Source: an uncultured Bacteroidales bacterium
Lineage (GTDB): Bacteria; Bacteroidota; Bacteroidia; Bacteroidales; WCHB1-69
Assembly: GCA_934699095.1 (NCBI GenBank)
Contig: CAKUVI010000001.1
Span: 186,001 to 250,000, forward strand
Length of the DNA: 64,000 nucleotides
Direction: 5' to 3'
Shown here: in pieces, positions 9,221-17,872 of the stretch
Layout: every line of letters begins with the position of its first letter
How positions within the stretch are numbered: the first letter of the stretch is position 1
Notes under the pieces: generated by a model
Database searches by the model: none
What the model was told of the DNA's origin: nothing
The model's input: the letters and a program-made list of their open reading frames with translations, nothing else
Made by a program: the position numbers and the translations under genes

Positions 9221-10642
9221 ATGAATATGGAAAATGAAAATAACATTATAACTGCTACAGAGTTAAAATTAGAAGAGAGCATCAAGTTTGTGAAGGGTAT
9301 GCGCAGGAAGACCTTCAGTATGGGAGGTGTGCATCCTGAAGCCAATAAATTCGCGCATTCAGCTCCAGTGGAGACTTTCCCTTTGCCTGACGAGGCGGTA
9401 GTGTATATGACGCAGCACTTGGGCGCACCGGCAACTCCTGTGGTTCAAAAAGGCGACAAAGTGAAGGTTGGACAGTTGATAGGTAAGGCCGAGTCGTTTG
9501 TATGCGCTAACATTCACGCTCCCATTTCCGGCACCGTCACAAAAGTTGATATGGCAGCCGACATAACCGGCTACAGGAAACCCGCTATATTTATCAAGCG
9601 CGAGGGAGATGAGTGGGATGAGAGCATAGACACTTCGTTGGATATCATCCATGATATAAAGTTAAAGACCAAAGAGGAGATAATAGAGCGTATCAAAGAT
9701 CGCGGTGTTGTAGGCTTGGGCGGCGCTTGTTTCCCGACACACATAAAATACATGTTAAAACCGGATCAGAAGTGTGACTATTTAATAGTCAATGCAGCGG
9801 AGTGCGAGCCATATATATCTACTGACAACAGAGTTATTCTGGAACGTTGTGAGCAATGTATGATCGGCATTGAGATTGCGCTGATAGCTTCAGGGGCACC
9901 GAAGGCTATCATTGGTATTGAAGATAACAAGCCACGTGCTATCAAGATGCTTGTGGAAGTGACAAAACGCTATCCGAACATTGAAGTGCAACCTCTGAAT
10001 ATAAAATACCCTCAAGGTGCTGAAAAGCAGCTTATCAAGGCGATAACGGGACGAAGCGTTCCCAATGGTGGTCTGCCGATAGCTGTAGGTTGTATTGTAA
10101 ACAACATCACCACAATGTATGCCATCTATTTGGCGGTTCAGAAGAACAAGCCCATAGTACAGACTTACACGACAGTTTCTGGGCGTTCTTTGCCGGAAGA
10201 GCAGTGCAAGAACTACCGCTTGCGCATTGGTACGCCAATAATGGATGTGCTGAATTCAGTCGGAGTGCCTGATGACACAGGCAAGATAATCTCAGGCGGA
10301 CCGATGATGGGTAAGGCAATAGCGAATCTTAACGCATACACGGCGAAGGGCATGTCAAGTCTATTGTTCATGAATGAGCAGGAGAGCACCCGTGGCGAAG
10401 CTCAGCCGTGTTTACGTTGTGGCAAATGCGTGAGTGTTTGTCCTATGGGCTTGGAGCCGTATATGTTGCATACTTTCACAGATCTGAAACGCTGGGATGA
10501 TGCTGAGAACTACGGTATCATGAATTGCATTGAGTGCGGTTCATGCTCATTCATTTGTCCTTCAAATCGACCTATTCTGGATATGATAAGAGTAGGCAAG
10601 GCCAAAGTAGGCGGAATAATCCGTTCCAGAAACGTCAAATAA
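9221..10642 (+). CDS. rnfC: Rnf complex subunit C (RnfC), NADH-binding/Fe-S subunit
   Basis: 473 residues, the typical size of the shorter RnfC form. The N-terminal barrel-sandwich domain (about 30-130) is followed by the NuoF-like nucleotide/FMN region with GLGGACFP near residue 165. Two [4Fe-4S] sites lie near the C terminus: CLRCGKCVSVC (about 395) and CIECGSCSFIC (about 435). It catalyses the NAD+ side of ferredoxin:NAD+ oxidoreduction on the cytoplasmic face. The start ATG is 14 bases after rnfB. The gene ends 9 bases from the convergent FeoAB stop codon, leaving no room for rnfD. The remaining membrane subunits must be elsewhere, or the pair has another role. Confidence 0.92.
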   Translation: MNMENENNIITATELKLEESIKFVKGMRRKTFSMGGVHPEANKFAHSAPVETFPLPDEAVVYMTQHLGAPATPVVQKGDKVKVGQLIGKAESFVCANIHAPISGTVTKVDMAADITGYRKPAIFIKREGDEWDESIDTSLDIIHDIKLKTKEEIIERIKDRGVVGLGGACFPTHIKYMLKPDQKCDYLIVNAAECEPYISTDNRVILERCEQCMIGIEIALIASGAPKAIIGIEDNKPRAIKMLVEVTKRYPNIEVQPLNIKYPQGAEKQLIKAITGRSVPNGGLPIAVGCIVNNITTMYAIYLAVQKNKPIVQTYTTVSGRSLPEEQCKNYRLRIGTPIMDVLNSVGVPDDTGKIISGGPMMGKAIANLNAYTAKGMSSLLFMNEQESTRGEAQPCLRCGKCVSVCPMGLEPYMLHTFTDLKRWDDAENYGIMNCIECGSCSFICPSNRPILDMIRVGKAKVGGIIRSRNVK

Positions 10643-10651
10643 GCGTTTGTT

Positions 10652-13126
10652 TTAAGCGAAAAGGTGTATCACGAACGCAGCCACCCACGCGATGGTGGTT
10701 GAGTAGAAAATGCTGAACAACATCCATTTTGTTCCAGCCTCTTTCTTTATTGCTGCAAGTGCGGCAACGCACGGGAAATAGAGCAGGATGAAGATCATGA
10801 AGCCATAAGCGACAATTGGTGTAAACACTGGTTTGCCGATATCCGGACCTGCTGTCCATTTTTGTTGTTTCAGACTGTTTTGAAGAGCAGAAGAGTTTTC
10901 GTCAGCCTCAGCATCGCTGTGATAGAGAACGCCCATTGAGGATACCACAATCTCTTTAGCAGCAAAACCTGTGATAATGGATACGCCCATCTGCCAGTCG
11001 AAGCCGAGGGGACGGAACACAGGAGCCACAAACTTGCCGAATCTGCCGATATACGAGTTTTCGATTTGGCATGCGGATCTGTCTAATTCAAGTTGTTGTA
11101 TGGTTTCTTCTTTGATGTTGTCGTCAATCGAGTTGTCGGCCTGCACCTGTTCTATTTGTGCGGTATAGCGGTCGATTTCGGTGCTGTGTTGCGGGAAGTA
11201 TTCCAAAGCCCAGATGATGATTGTCGCGACGAGGATCACGGTTCCCATCTTTTTGAGGTATTGCACGCTCTTGTCCCACATGTGGATGACAGCATTGCGG
11301 AATGTGGGAATCCGGTAGGGCGGCAGTTCCATCACAAATTGGTCGCGTTCTCTCTTAAAGGAGATTTTTTTCACCAACAGAGAGGTTATGATGGCCGTGA
11401 TGACGCCTATAAGATAGATGGAGGTCAGTATTAATCCTTGATGTTTGGAAAAAAATGCCGAGATGAGCAGGAGATAGACTGGAAGTCTGGCGGAGCAAGA
11501 CATAAAAGGCACTGTGATGATCGTGAGAATTCTGTCTTTGCGGTTCTCAAGGGTTCTGGTTGCCATGATAGCAGGCACACTGCATCCGAAGCCGATGATA
11601 TAGGGTATAAAGGATTTGCCGTGAAGTCCCATTTTATGCATCAGCTTGTCCATTATGAATGCAGCTCGGGCCATATAGCCAGTATCTTCAAGAATTGAGA
11701 TGAAGAAGAAGAGTATGAGTATGTTAGGCAGGAAGGAGCATACACCACCTACACCGGCGATGATACCATCTACTATGAGGTCTTTGAGAATTCCGTCGGG
11801 CAGGAGTTTGTCGGTGACGTTGCCGAGCCATCCGAAGAACATCTCGAGCCATTCTTGCGGATAGGCACCGAGGGTGAAGGTCATTTGGAACATGAACCAG
11901 AGGAAGAAGATAAGAATAGGGAAGCCGAGCCATCTGTTGGTCAGGATTTTGTCAACTGAGTAGGCAGGCTGTTTGCTTTTATCTTTTCCAACGGTGTAGG
12001 TTTCGAGCAGGGCGCCGCGCACGAAGCCGTACTTTGCGTCAGCGACGATGGTGCCCGCATCTTCATTGTATTGTTTCTCTATCTGTTTGCGCTGTTCATC
12101 GGCTATCTTGTTGATTTCGTTGCCGTTTTCGCTTTTTCTTACGAGTTCGGATATCATCTTGTCGCCCGCAAGCATCTCAATAGCAAGGTAACGTGTTGAG
12201 TAGTTGCTGGAAAGGTTTGAGTCTTTTTTGAGTTCCTGTTTGAGTGTGTCAATAGCATTCTCAAGGTCTTTGCCATAGTTGATGTGGATGTGTTTTGTGT
12301 TTTGTTCGAGATTCTCATAGATTTTTACGATATTTTCCATCACTTTATCAATACCGGTGCCCTTGGAGGAGACTGTTGGTATGATAGGGAATCCGAAGAG
12401 TTCACTAAGGGTGTCGAGGTCGAGTTTGTCGCCGTTTTTTTCAAGTTCGTCATACATGTTCAGGGCCATGAGCATGGGCACGTTCATGTCGATGAGCTGA
12501 GTGGTGAGGAAGAGGTTGCGTTCGAGGTTTGATGCATCGGCGATGTTGAGTACCACGTCAGGGTGCTGTTCCATGATATACTGACGCACGTAAAGTTCTT
12601 CAGGGGTGTATTCGGTGAGAGAGTAAGTGCCTGGCAGATCTGCAAGTTCTATAGTATAGTCTTTGTATTTGAAATAGCCGAGTTTGGAGTCAACTGTTAC
12701 ACCGCTGTAGTTACCTACTTTTTCGCGAAGTCCGGTTGCGTGGTTGAAGAAAGAAGTTTTGCCGCAGTTCGGGTTTCCGACCAGTGCCACATTTATTTTT
12801 TTGCCCTCTTTGCCAAGAATGTTTTCAGTTTCTTCGGTGATGGTGCCGTGGAACATGTATTTGTTGGCGGTTTCTTCGCCTACGGGCACCACTTCAACGC
12901 GTTGGGCTTCTACCCGGCGCAGTGAGACGTGGCCTTGCATGATCTCGTATTCAATGGGGTCGCGTAGCGGGGCGTTGCGGATGACTTTCACTTTCTCTCC
13001 GCGTACAAAACCCATCTCCATGAGCCGGTGTCTGAAGCTCCCGTGACCAGTAATCCTTACAATTACACAATACTCTCCTGTTTTTATATCAGCTAACGTC
13101 TGTACACGTGATGAACTCTCTTCCAT
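10652..13126 (-). CDS. feoB: FeoA-FeoB fusion, ferrous iron transporter
   Basis: Imports Fe2+ across the inner membrane. From the ATG at 13126 the product has 824 residues; a longer reading would need a TTG. Residues 5-85 are a FeoA/SH3-like domain (HRLMEMGFVRG motif). The G domain follows with G1 GNPNCGKT (about 117-124), G3 DLPGT and G4 NMYD. The C-terminal half has several membrane segments with the FeoB gate features GFGCSVPAIM and a CSARLPVY segment. Fusion of FeoA to FeoB is common in Bacteroidales. A -7-like CACCTTTG sits about 20 bases upstream, one mismatch from consensus. The Cys-rich helper gene at 7666-7818 lies downstream on the same strand, beyond rnfBC. Confidence 0.93.
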   Translation of the reverse strand: MEESSSRVQTLADIKTGEYCVIVRITGHGSFRHRLMEMGFVRGEKVKVIRNAPLRDPIEYEIMQGHVSLRRVEAQRVEVVPVGEETANKYMFHGTITEETENILGKEGKKINVALVGNPNCGKTSFFNHATGLREKVGNYSGVTVDSKLGYFKYKDYTIELADLPGTYSLTEYTPEELYVRQYIMEQHPDVVLNIADASNLERNLFLTTQLIDMNVPMLMALNMYDELEKNGDKLDLDTLSELFGFPIIPTVSSKGTGIDKVMENIVKIYENLEQNTKHIHINYGKDLENAIDTLKQELKKDSNLSSNYSTRYLAIEMLAGDKMISELVRKSENGNEINKIADEQRKQIEKQYNEDAGTIVADAKYGFVRGALLETYTVGKDKSKQPAYSVDKILTNRWLGFPILIFFLWFMFQMTFTLGAYPQEWLEMFFGWLGNVTDKLLPDGILKDLIVDGIIAGVGGVCSFLPNILILFFFISILEDTGYMARAAFIMDKLMHKMGLHGKSFIPYIIGFGCSVPAIMATRTLENRKDRILTIITVPFMSCSARLPVYLLLISAFFSKHQGLILTSIYLIGVITAIITSLLVKKISFKRERDQFVMELPPYRIPTFRNAVIHMWDKSVQYLKKMGTVILVATIIIWALEYFPQHSTEIDRYTAQIEQVQADNSIDDNIKEETIQQLELDRSACQIENSYIGRFGKFVAPVFRPLGFDWQMGVSIITGFAAKEIVVSSMGVLYHSDAEADENSSALQNSLKQQKWTAGPDIGKPVFTPIVAYGFMIFILLYFPCVAALAAIKKEAGTKWMLFSIFYSTTIAWVAAFVIHLFA

Positions 13127-13432
13127 ATTTTGCAATTAATTTCGCGCAAAGGTGCAATTTTACACGGATTTCAGTATCCCCATTTTTGGTGATATTTGTT
13201 GCCGATTTTATGTTTTTTCCCGGTCTCAAGTAACTGCTTCCAATCAGGAATTTTTTTTGTATTGAGAAATAGATTACAACCCTATAAGGTTATAAAGGTC
13301 AAATATCCCACAGATTCACGCAGAATTTGTGTGCTTGGTTCCTTACTGGAATAACACTGCCAAAGAGCTCGATGCGGAAACTGATAATTATATCGGCCTT
13401 AAACAAATGCGAAAAAAATGTACTTTTGCGGC
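13127..13432. other. Divergent promoter spacer with intergenic repeat fragment
   Basis: 306 bases between feoAB (minus) and the phosphodiester glycosidase gene (plus). It contains the feoAB promoter region at the left and the glycosidase -7 box at the right. At 13305-13327 a segment reads, in reverse complement, like the ATTCTGCGTGAATCTGTGGG extragenic motif; a related string is at 37225-37256. No gene is seen. Confidence 0.5.
13421..13428 (+). promoter_or_regulatory. -7 box immediately before the glycosidase start (leaderless transcript?)
   Basis: TACTTTTG ends only four bases before the best start codon at 13433. An upstream in-frame ATG at 13418 overlaps the box and would lie outside the transcript. 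Confidence 0.55.
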
Positions 13433-14296
13433 ATGGTGAGACGAGGTTTTATTATTTTATGTTTGCAGCTGCTTTCACTTTCTGTTTTTGCACAAAGTGA
13501 TTCAGTGGTTTATGTGGCCAAAAAGTATGATACTGCCGACTTGAAAAGCGGACTGACCCTGCATTCTTATATTTATGACGAGAGTCAAGCTTTTAAGTCG
13601 AATCAGCAGATTTTTATTTTGGAAATACCTGACAATGGGAAATATTCATTGGAGTTTGTATATGAAGAAAAGAGAACACCGACATCGACGATGGCTTTGA
13701 AAAGCGCTGCGGTTGCCGCTGTGAACGGTTCTTTCTTTGATATGGACAAACATTTTCCGGTGTGTTACTTGAGGATTGACAGTGTAGAAGTGGGCGAGAA
13801 CACTCCTGGAAAAGACACGGTAAATAGAAAATACTACCAATACGGTACTATTTGTATAGACCATGACAGTGTATTTATACTGAAAACTGATTCTTCACGC
13901 AGGTGGGAGGAAAGGTTGCCGTACAGAGACATCATGACCGCCGGTCCTTTGTTGATAAAGGATCATGAGTTGCAGTATCTTCGCGATGATCGCACATTTG
14001 TGACGATGCGGCATAATCGCACGGCATTGGGCATTCTTGACGACGGCACATTGCTTCTTGTCGTCGCTGACGGACGTTTCAAGCAGGCTGCTGGTCTTAC
14101 CCTGTTTGAGCTTCAGGAGTTCATGGATCTGTTAGGATGTAGAGATGCCATAAACCTTGACGGAGGCGGCTCCACGACGTTGTTCATGAACACGGATGAA
14201 GCGGAAGGTGTGGTCAACTATCCTTCAGACAATGGCAGGTTTGACCACGAAGGAGAACGTCCGGTGTCGAATGCCATAGTTGTGAAGAGACGGTAG
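13433..14296 (+). CDS. Secreted phosphodiester glycosidase family protein (NAGPA domain)
   Basis: From ATG 13433 the product has 287 residues, beginning with a clear signal peptide (basic VRRG, hydrophobic stretch FIILCLQLLSLSVF, cleavage after AQ). The rest is one NAGPA-like domain: NGSFFDM near residue 96, TAGPLLI, RTALGI, and the signature NLDGGGSTTLF near residue 245. In this family, homologous to the mammalian mannose-6-phosphate uncovering enzyme, members hydrolyse sugar phosphodiesters. A periplasmic or surface role in trimming phosphorylated or teichoic-type glycans is plausible but not shown. The five codons before 13433 overlap the promoter and are not used in this call. Confidence 0.82.
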   Translation: MVRRGFIILCLQLLSLSVFAQSDSVVYVAKKYDTADLKSGLTLHSYIYDESQAFKSNQQIFILEIPDNGKYSLEFVYEEKRTPTSTMALKSAAVAAVNGSFFDMDKHFPVCYLRIDSVEVGENTPGKDTVNRKYYQYGTICIDHDSVFILKTDSSRRWEERLPYRDIMTAGPLLIKDHELQYLRDDRTFVTMRHNRTALGILDDGTLLLVVADGRFKQAAGLTLFELQEFMDLLGCRDAINLDGGGSTTLFMNTDEAEGVVNYPSDNGRFDHEGERPVSNAIVVKRR

Positions 14297-14307
14297 ATAA
14301 AGGGCGT

Positions 14308-14994
14308 TTATAACGAACAGGGTGTCGCATAGCGAATGCCCATGGTGTCGAAGAGATAATCGGAGGGGTTGTCGCCAGAGATTTCGCAAGCAGGGTTGAG
14401 GAGCTGAAACAACCTTTCCCGAAAATTAGGGTTTCTCTCTTTCAATGATTTCCACACTTCAGCGGCTCCGGCAGCAAACAGAAGCATTGATCTTCCGAAA
14501 TCTGCCTTTGTGCCGACAAATCCATAATGGAAATTGCCGATGTCTGCTGCTGATGCGTTGTTGAACAAATCACTTGTAAAAACGGTTTTTGTGCCGAAAA
14601 TCTGGTCGTGATTCCAGGCTACACCCCAAATTGTAGATGTGTTGTTTTTAAGGTCCCAGACCCCGTTTGTTTTTGACAAAATACTGAAAGACAGATATTT
14701 GAAAATAATGTTTTGTTTAGAAATCCGTTTGGCTGTAGAGGTGCTCTTTTGCAGTTTTCTGTCCAATATCATTGAAAGGTCAATCTTGCTGCCTAACTCG
14801 CCTATCTTGATGCCGTGGTTATCGACTATGCCGCTTTGGTGGAGGTAAACGCTGTTGTCGTTGTCATCATAATGAGCTAAGACATTGCCGAAAATGTCAA
14901 TGTGTTCCGAAAGGCGGTGTGAGATTGCATGGTTCCCTTTGGCGGAAAAGTGGAGGAAAATTGCCAACAGACAGAAAAGGGTCTTGGATTTCAT
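14308..14994 (-). CDS. Exported Ntox44-like polymorphic toxin domain protein
   Basis: From ATG 14994 the product has 228 residues and opens with a signal peptide (MKSKTLFCLLAIFLHF, Ala/Gly cleavage region). Residues 30-55 (HIDIFGNVLAHYDD) match the lead-in often found before toxin domains in Rhs-like proteins. The C-terminal part has the Ntox44 pattern: NFHYGFVGTKADF (about 154-166), LLFAAGAAEVW and GDNPSDYLFDTMGI. Ntox44 domains are predicted RNase effectors of contact-dependent or secreted toxin systems. Here the domain stands alone with its own Sec signal instead of an Rhs body. The start lies four bases after the stop of the YqiA-like gene, so the two are probably translated from one mRNA. 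No obvious immunity gene follows. The family assignment rests on visible motifs, not a search. Confidence 0.65.
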   Translation of the reverse strand: MKSKTLFCLLAIFLHFSAKGNHAISHRLSEHIDIFGNVLAHYDDNDNSVYLHQSGIVDNHGIKIGELGSKIDLSMILDRKLQKSTSTAKRISKQNIIFKYLSFSILSKTNGVWDLKNNTSTIWGVAWNHDQIFGTKTVFTSDLFNNASAADIGNFHYGFVGTKADFGRSMLLFAAGAAEVWKSLKERNPNFRERLFQLLNPACEISGDNPSDYLFDTMGIRYATPCSL

Positions 14995-14998
14995 CGGA

Positions 14999-15580
14999 CT
15001 ATTTTTGTGAAAGCGATCGTTCAAGGAGAGGCTTAAGAATTTTCACTCCGGCAAATCGGTGCCCTTGTTGGTCGAAATAGTTGAAATCCTGACAATCGGT
15101 GAAAAGGGTTTCAAGATAGTGGTGGTCACCTAACAATTCATCATCGGTAGAAAGGGCAAAGTGTAGCAAAGATCCGTCAATAGTGAGTTTTGAGAATGTT
15201 TTGCTTTCAAAGTCGGAATATTTTCTAAGATCAGAATCTGTGAATTGGTAAGTTTCCTTGGTTACGTAGTTTTTTTGTTTGCCAATCATGGCTTTTAGCG
15301 TTTCAGACGGTTTGGTTGTAGGGTTGATGATAACTGCCGGGATTTTATGTTTGGCAGAGGAATAGATAGCGAAGAAACCGCCGAGAGAGGTCCCTACCAC
15401 TACGTTGACCTTTTGTATTCTGATCGTAGAATCAAGTTTACGCTGCACATCTGCCGGGTTTTTGTAATCAAAAGTGGGGGAGAGGATTTGGCAGTCGGGG
15501 AACATTTTAGATAATTCTTGAGATTTATGACCGCCGCCGGCAGAGTTAAAGCCGTGAATGTAGAGGATTTTCTTGGTCAT
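14999..15580 (-). CDS. YqiA/YcfP-like alpha/beta hydrolase (esterase)
   Basis: 193 residues from ATG 15580; an upstream in-frame start would add 13 residues rich in Arg and Lys with no family match. Typical YqiA/UPF0227 features: the opening ILYIHGFNSAGGGHKS, nucleophile elbow VVGTSLGGFFA (Ser near residue 77), an acidic residue in STDDELLGDH and the terminal GHRFAG with the catalytic His. Members are small cytoplasmic esterases with unknown natural substrate. It is followed four bases later by the exported toxin-domain gene and preceded by the glyA terminator. Confidence 0.8.
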   Translation of the reverse strand: MTKKILYIHGFNSAGGGHKSQELSKMFPDCQILSPTFDYKNPADVQRKLDSTIRIQKVNVVVGTSLGGFFAIYSSAKHKIPAVIINPTTKPSETLKAMIGKQKNYVTKETYQFTDSDLRKYSDFESKTFSKLTIDGSLLHFALSTDDELLGDHHYLETLFTDCQDFNYFDQQGHRFAGVKILKPLLERSLSQK

Positions 15581-15598
15581 GATATATATTTTAAAGAA

Positions 15599-15624
15599 CC
15601 GCCTTGTCTTAAAAGGCAAGGCGG
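15599..15624 (-). terminator. glyA terminator
   Basis: Perfect 8-bp stem CCGCCTTG/CAAGGCGG just downstream of the glyA stop on the minus strand, followed by TTCTTTAAAATA. It also separates glyA from the YqiA-like gene. Confidence 0.65.
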
Positions 15625-15646
15625 TGAATATAAGTTAAGTAAAAGA

Positions 15647-16927
15647 TTACCAAGCGAAGAGTGGACGATCGTGCATCATTTCATTGACTGTCTTGCGAGT
15701 CTTAGCGATGAGTTCTTCGTTTTCAACGTCGCAAAGGACTTTGTCGATCATGTCAACGATACCAGGCATGTCGGTCTCTTTCAAGCCGCGGGTTGTGATG
15801 GCAGGAGTTCCGACGCGGATGCCAGAGGTTTGGAAAGCGGAACGTGTGTCGAAAGGAACCATGTTTTTGTTGATGGTGATGTCGGCTTTAACCAAAGTGT
15901 TTTCGGCAACTTTACCAGTGAGTTCTGGGAATTTGGTTCTCAAGTCAATGAGCATCAAGTGGTTGTCGGTGCCGTTTGAGATAACTTTGTAGCCTCTTTC
16001 AACGAATGCATTAGCCATGGCGTTTGCATTGAGTTTCACTTGTTTAACATATTTAGCATAGTCGTCAGTGAGTGCTTCGCCGAAAGCAACGGCCTTAGCG
16101 GCGATCACGTGTTCAAGAGGGCCGCCCTGACAGCCAGGGAAGACTGCAGAATCGAGGATTTGGGACATCATTTTCACAACGCCTTTAGGAGTTGTTTTGC
16201 CCCAAGGGTTCTCGAAATCTTTGCCGAGCATGATCAAGCCGCCGCGAGGTCCGCGGAGAGTCTTGTGGGTTGTTGTGGTCACGATATGGCAGTGTTCAAC
16301 TGCGTTGTTGAGGAGGCCTTTAGCTATAAGACCGGCAGGGTGGGAGATGTCGGCCATGAGGATGGCGCCAATCTTGTCGGCAATCTGACGCATGCGTGCC
16401 CAGTCCCAGTCGCGGCTGTAGGCTGAGGCGCCGCCGATGATGAGTTTCGGTTTTTCGCGGAGAGCAACCTCTTCCATGGTGTCGTAGTTGATGCAGCCGG
16501 TCTCTTCGTCAACCTGATATGCTACAGGATGGTAGAGAATACCGGATGAGTTGACTGGGGAACCGTGTGAGAGGTGACCGCCGTGGTTGAGGTCGAGGCC
16601 CATGAATGTGTCGCCAGGATTGAGGCAAGCCATCAAAACGGCCATGTTTGCCTGTGCGCCTGAGTGAGGTTGTACGTTTGCCCATTCGCAACCAAACAAC
16701 TCCTTGACACGTGCTATTGCCAACTCTTCTGATTGGTCAACTATTTGACAACCACCATAATAGCGTTTTCCTGGAAGACCTTCTGCGTATTTGTTGGTCA
16801 TAACTGAACCCATGGCTTCCATAACCTGGTCGCTGACAAAGTTTTCAGATGCAATCAACTCGATGCCGTTTGTCTGGCGCTCGCGTTCCTGCTGGATGAG
16901 ATTGAAAATTTGTTCGTCTCTTTTCAT
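15647..16927 (-). CDS. glyA: Serine hydroxymethyltransferase
   Basis: 426 residues, full length. PLP enzyme that converts serine and tetrahydrofolate to glycine and methylene-tetrahydrofolate, the main source of one-carbon units. The PLP-lysine motif THKTLRGPRGG lies near residue 225; other conserved parts are IASENFVS, the YAEGLPGKRYYGG loop, HSGAQAN and DISHPAGLIA. A -7 box TACCTTTG lies at 17066-17073 on the minus strand, giving a leader of about 135 bases. Confidence 0.97.
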   Translation of the reverse strand: MKRDEQIFNLIQQERERQTNGIELIASENFVSDQVMEAMGSVMTNKYAEGLPGKRYYGGCQIVDQSEELAIARVKELFGCEWANVQPHSGAQANMAVLMACLNPGDTFMGLDLNHGGHLSHGSPVNSSGILYHPVAYQVDEETGCINYDTMEEVALREKPKLIIGGASAYSRDWDWARMRQIADKIGAILMADISHPAGLIAKGLLNNAVEHCHIVTTTTHKTLRGPRGGLIMLGKDFENPWGKTTPKGVVKMMSQILDSAVFPGCQGGPLEHVIAAKAVAFGEALTDDYAKYVKQVKLNANAMANAFVERGYKVISNGTDNHLMLIDLRTKFPELTGKVAENTLVKADITINKNMVPFDTRSAFQTSGIRVGTPAITTRGLKETDMPGIVDMIDKVLCDVENEELIAKTRKTVNEMMHDRPLFAW

Positions 16928-17065
16928 ATTAATTTTTTTATGTGTATTTATTGTTGTTTTATCGACAATTATTTCAAGTTGTCATACCTATATGCTATTA
17001 GCAAGCGTTTTGAATAACATAACAAGTTATAAATCAAATAATTGTAGCTTGATAATTACAACCTG

Positions 17066-17073
17066 CAAAGGTA
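17066..17073 (-). promoter_or_regulatory. -7 box for glyA
   Basis: Reverse-strand TACCTTTG, perfect consensus, 139 bases before the glyA ATG, implying a long 5' leader. Confidence 0.6.
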
Positions 17074-17123
17074 TAAAATATTTTGAAAGTAGGATGTTAC
17101 TTTTAAAACAACAATAAAAAGAT

Positions 17124-17131
17124 TATTTTTG
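17124..17131 (+). promoter_or_regulatory. -7 box for ung
   Basis: TATTTTTG, 14 bases before the ung ATG at 17146. Confidence 0.6.
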
Positions 17132-17145
17132 CAGAAAAAACAGAG

Positions 17146-17817
17146 ATGATAAATCCGTTGATAGAAGAATCCTGGAAGAGGGAGTTGTGGGATCAGTTCC
17201 AGTCGCCATATTTCTCAGAATTGAAGAATTTTTTGATAGAAGAAAAACGGCATTATCAGGTTTTTCCGCCCGGTCACTTGATATTCAACGCTTTCAATTC
17301 CACACCTTTCGAGAAGGTCAAAGTGGTGATTTTGGGGCAGGATCCCTATCATGATGTGGGTCAGGCGTGCGGATTGTGCTTTTCCGTGCAGGATGGTGTT
17401 GCGATTCCCAAATCATTGAGAAACATCTTTAAGGAGTTGCAGGATGACGTAGGATTTCGGATACCGCAGAGCGGCAATCTGCAGAAGTGGGCCGACCAGG
17501 GCGTCCTATTGTTGAATGCAACACTTACGGTGCGGGCTCATGCCGCCGGTTCGCACCAACGCCACGGCTGGGAAACCTTCACCGACAGTGCAATACAGCG
17601 ACTCTCTGAAAAACGCACTGGCATTGTCTTTCTTCTGTGGGGAAACTTTGCTATTGAAAAGAAAAGACTGATAGATTCTTCGAAGCATCACATACTGACC
17701 GCTCCCCACCCTTCACCGCTTTCTGCATCACGCGGCTTCTTCGGCTGCAGGCATTTCTCCAAGACCAACGAAATACTTGTTTCACAAGGCGAAAAACCAA
17801 TTGATTGGCAGTTGTGA
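17146..17817 (+). CDS. ung: Uracil-DNA glycosylase, family 1
   Basis: 223 residues, the normal length. Removes uracil from DNA to start base excision repair. The catalytic water-activating motif GQDPYHD begins near residue 65 and the DNA-intercalating motif HPSPLSASRGFFG near residue 188; LLLNATLTVRA and LLWGNFA are also typical. The start overlaps a very short leader after its -7 box. It is followed by a separate promoter for the O-acylation operon. Confidence 0.96.
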   Translation: MINPLIEESWKRELWDQFQSPYFSELKNFLIEEKRHYQVFPPGHLIFNAFNSTPFEKVKVVILGQDPYHDVGQACGLCFSVQDGVAIPKSLRNIFKELQDDVGFRIPQSGNLQKWADQGVLLLNATLTVRAHAAGSHQRHGWETFTDSAIQRLSEKRTGIVFLLWGNFAIEKKRLIDSSKHHILTAPHPSPLSASRGFFGCRHFSKTNEILVSQGEKPIDWQL

Positions 17818-17835
17818 TTGTGTGATATAATTTTG

Positions 17836-17843
17836 TACTTTCG
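17836..17843 (+). promoter_or_regulatory. -7-like box for the SGNH/MBOAT operon
   Basis: TACTTTCG, one mismatch from TAnnTTTG, 29 bases before the ATG at 17873. Confidence 0.45.
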
Positions 17844-17872
17844 CGCTTTCAAATTCGAAAGGTGAAATTGGT

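Noticed and set aside
10653..12925. Several plus-strand open frames opposite feoAB
   Set aside because: All are antisense shadows of the FeoA-FeoB gene, which has complete G-domain motifs.
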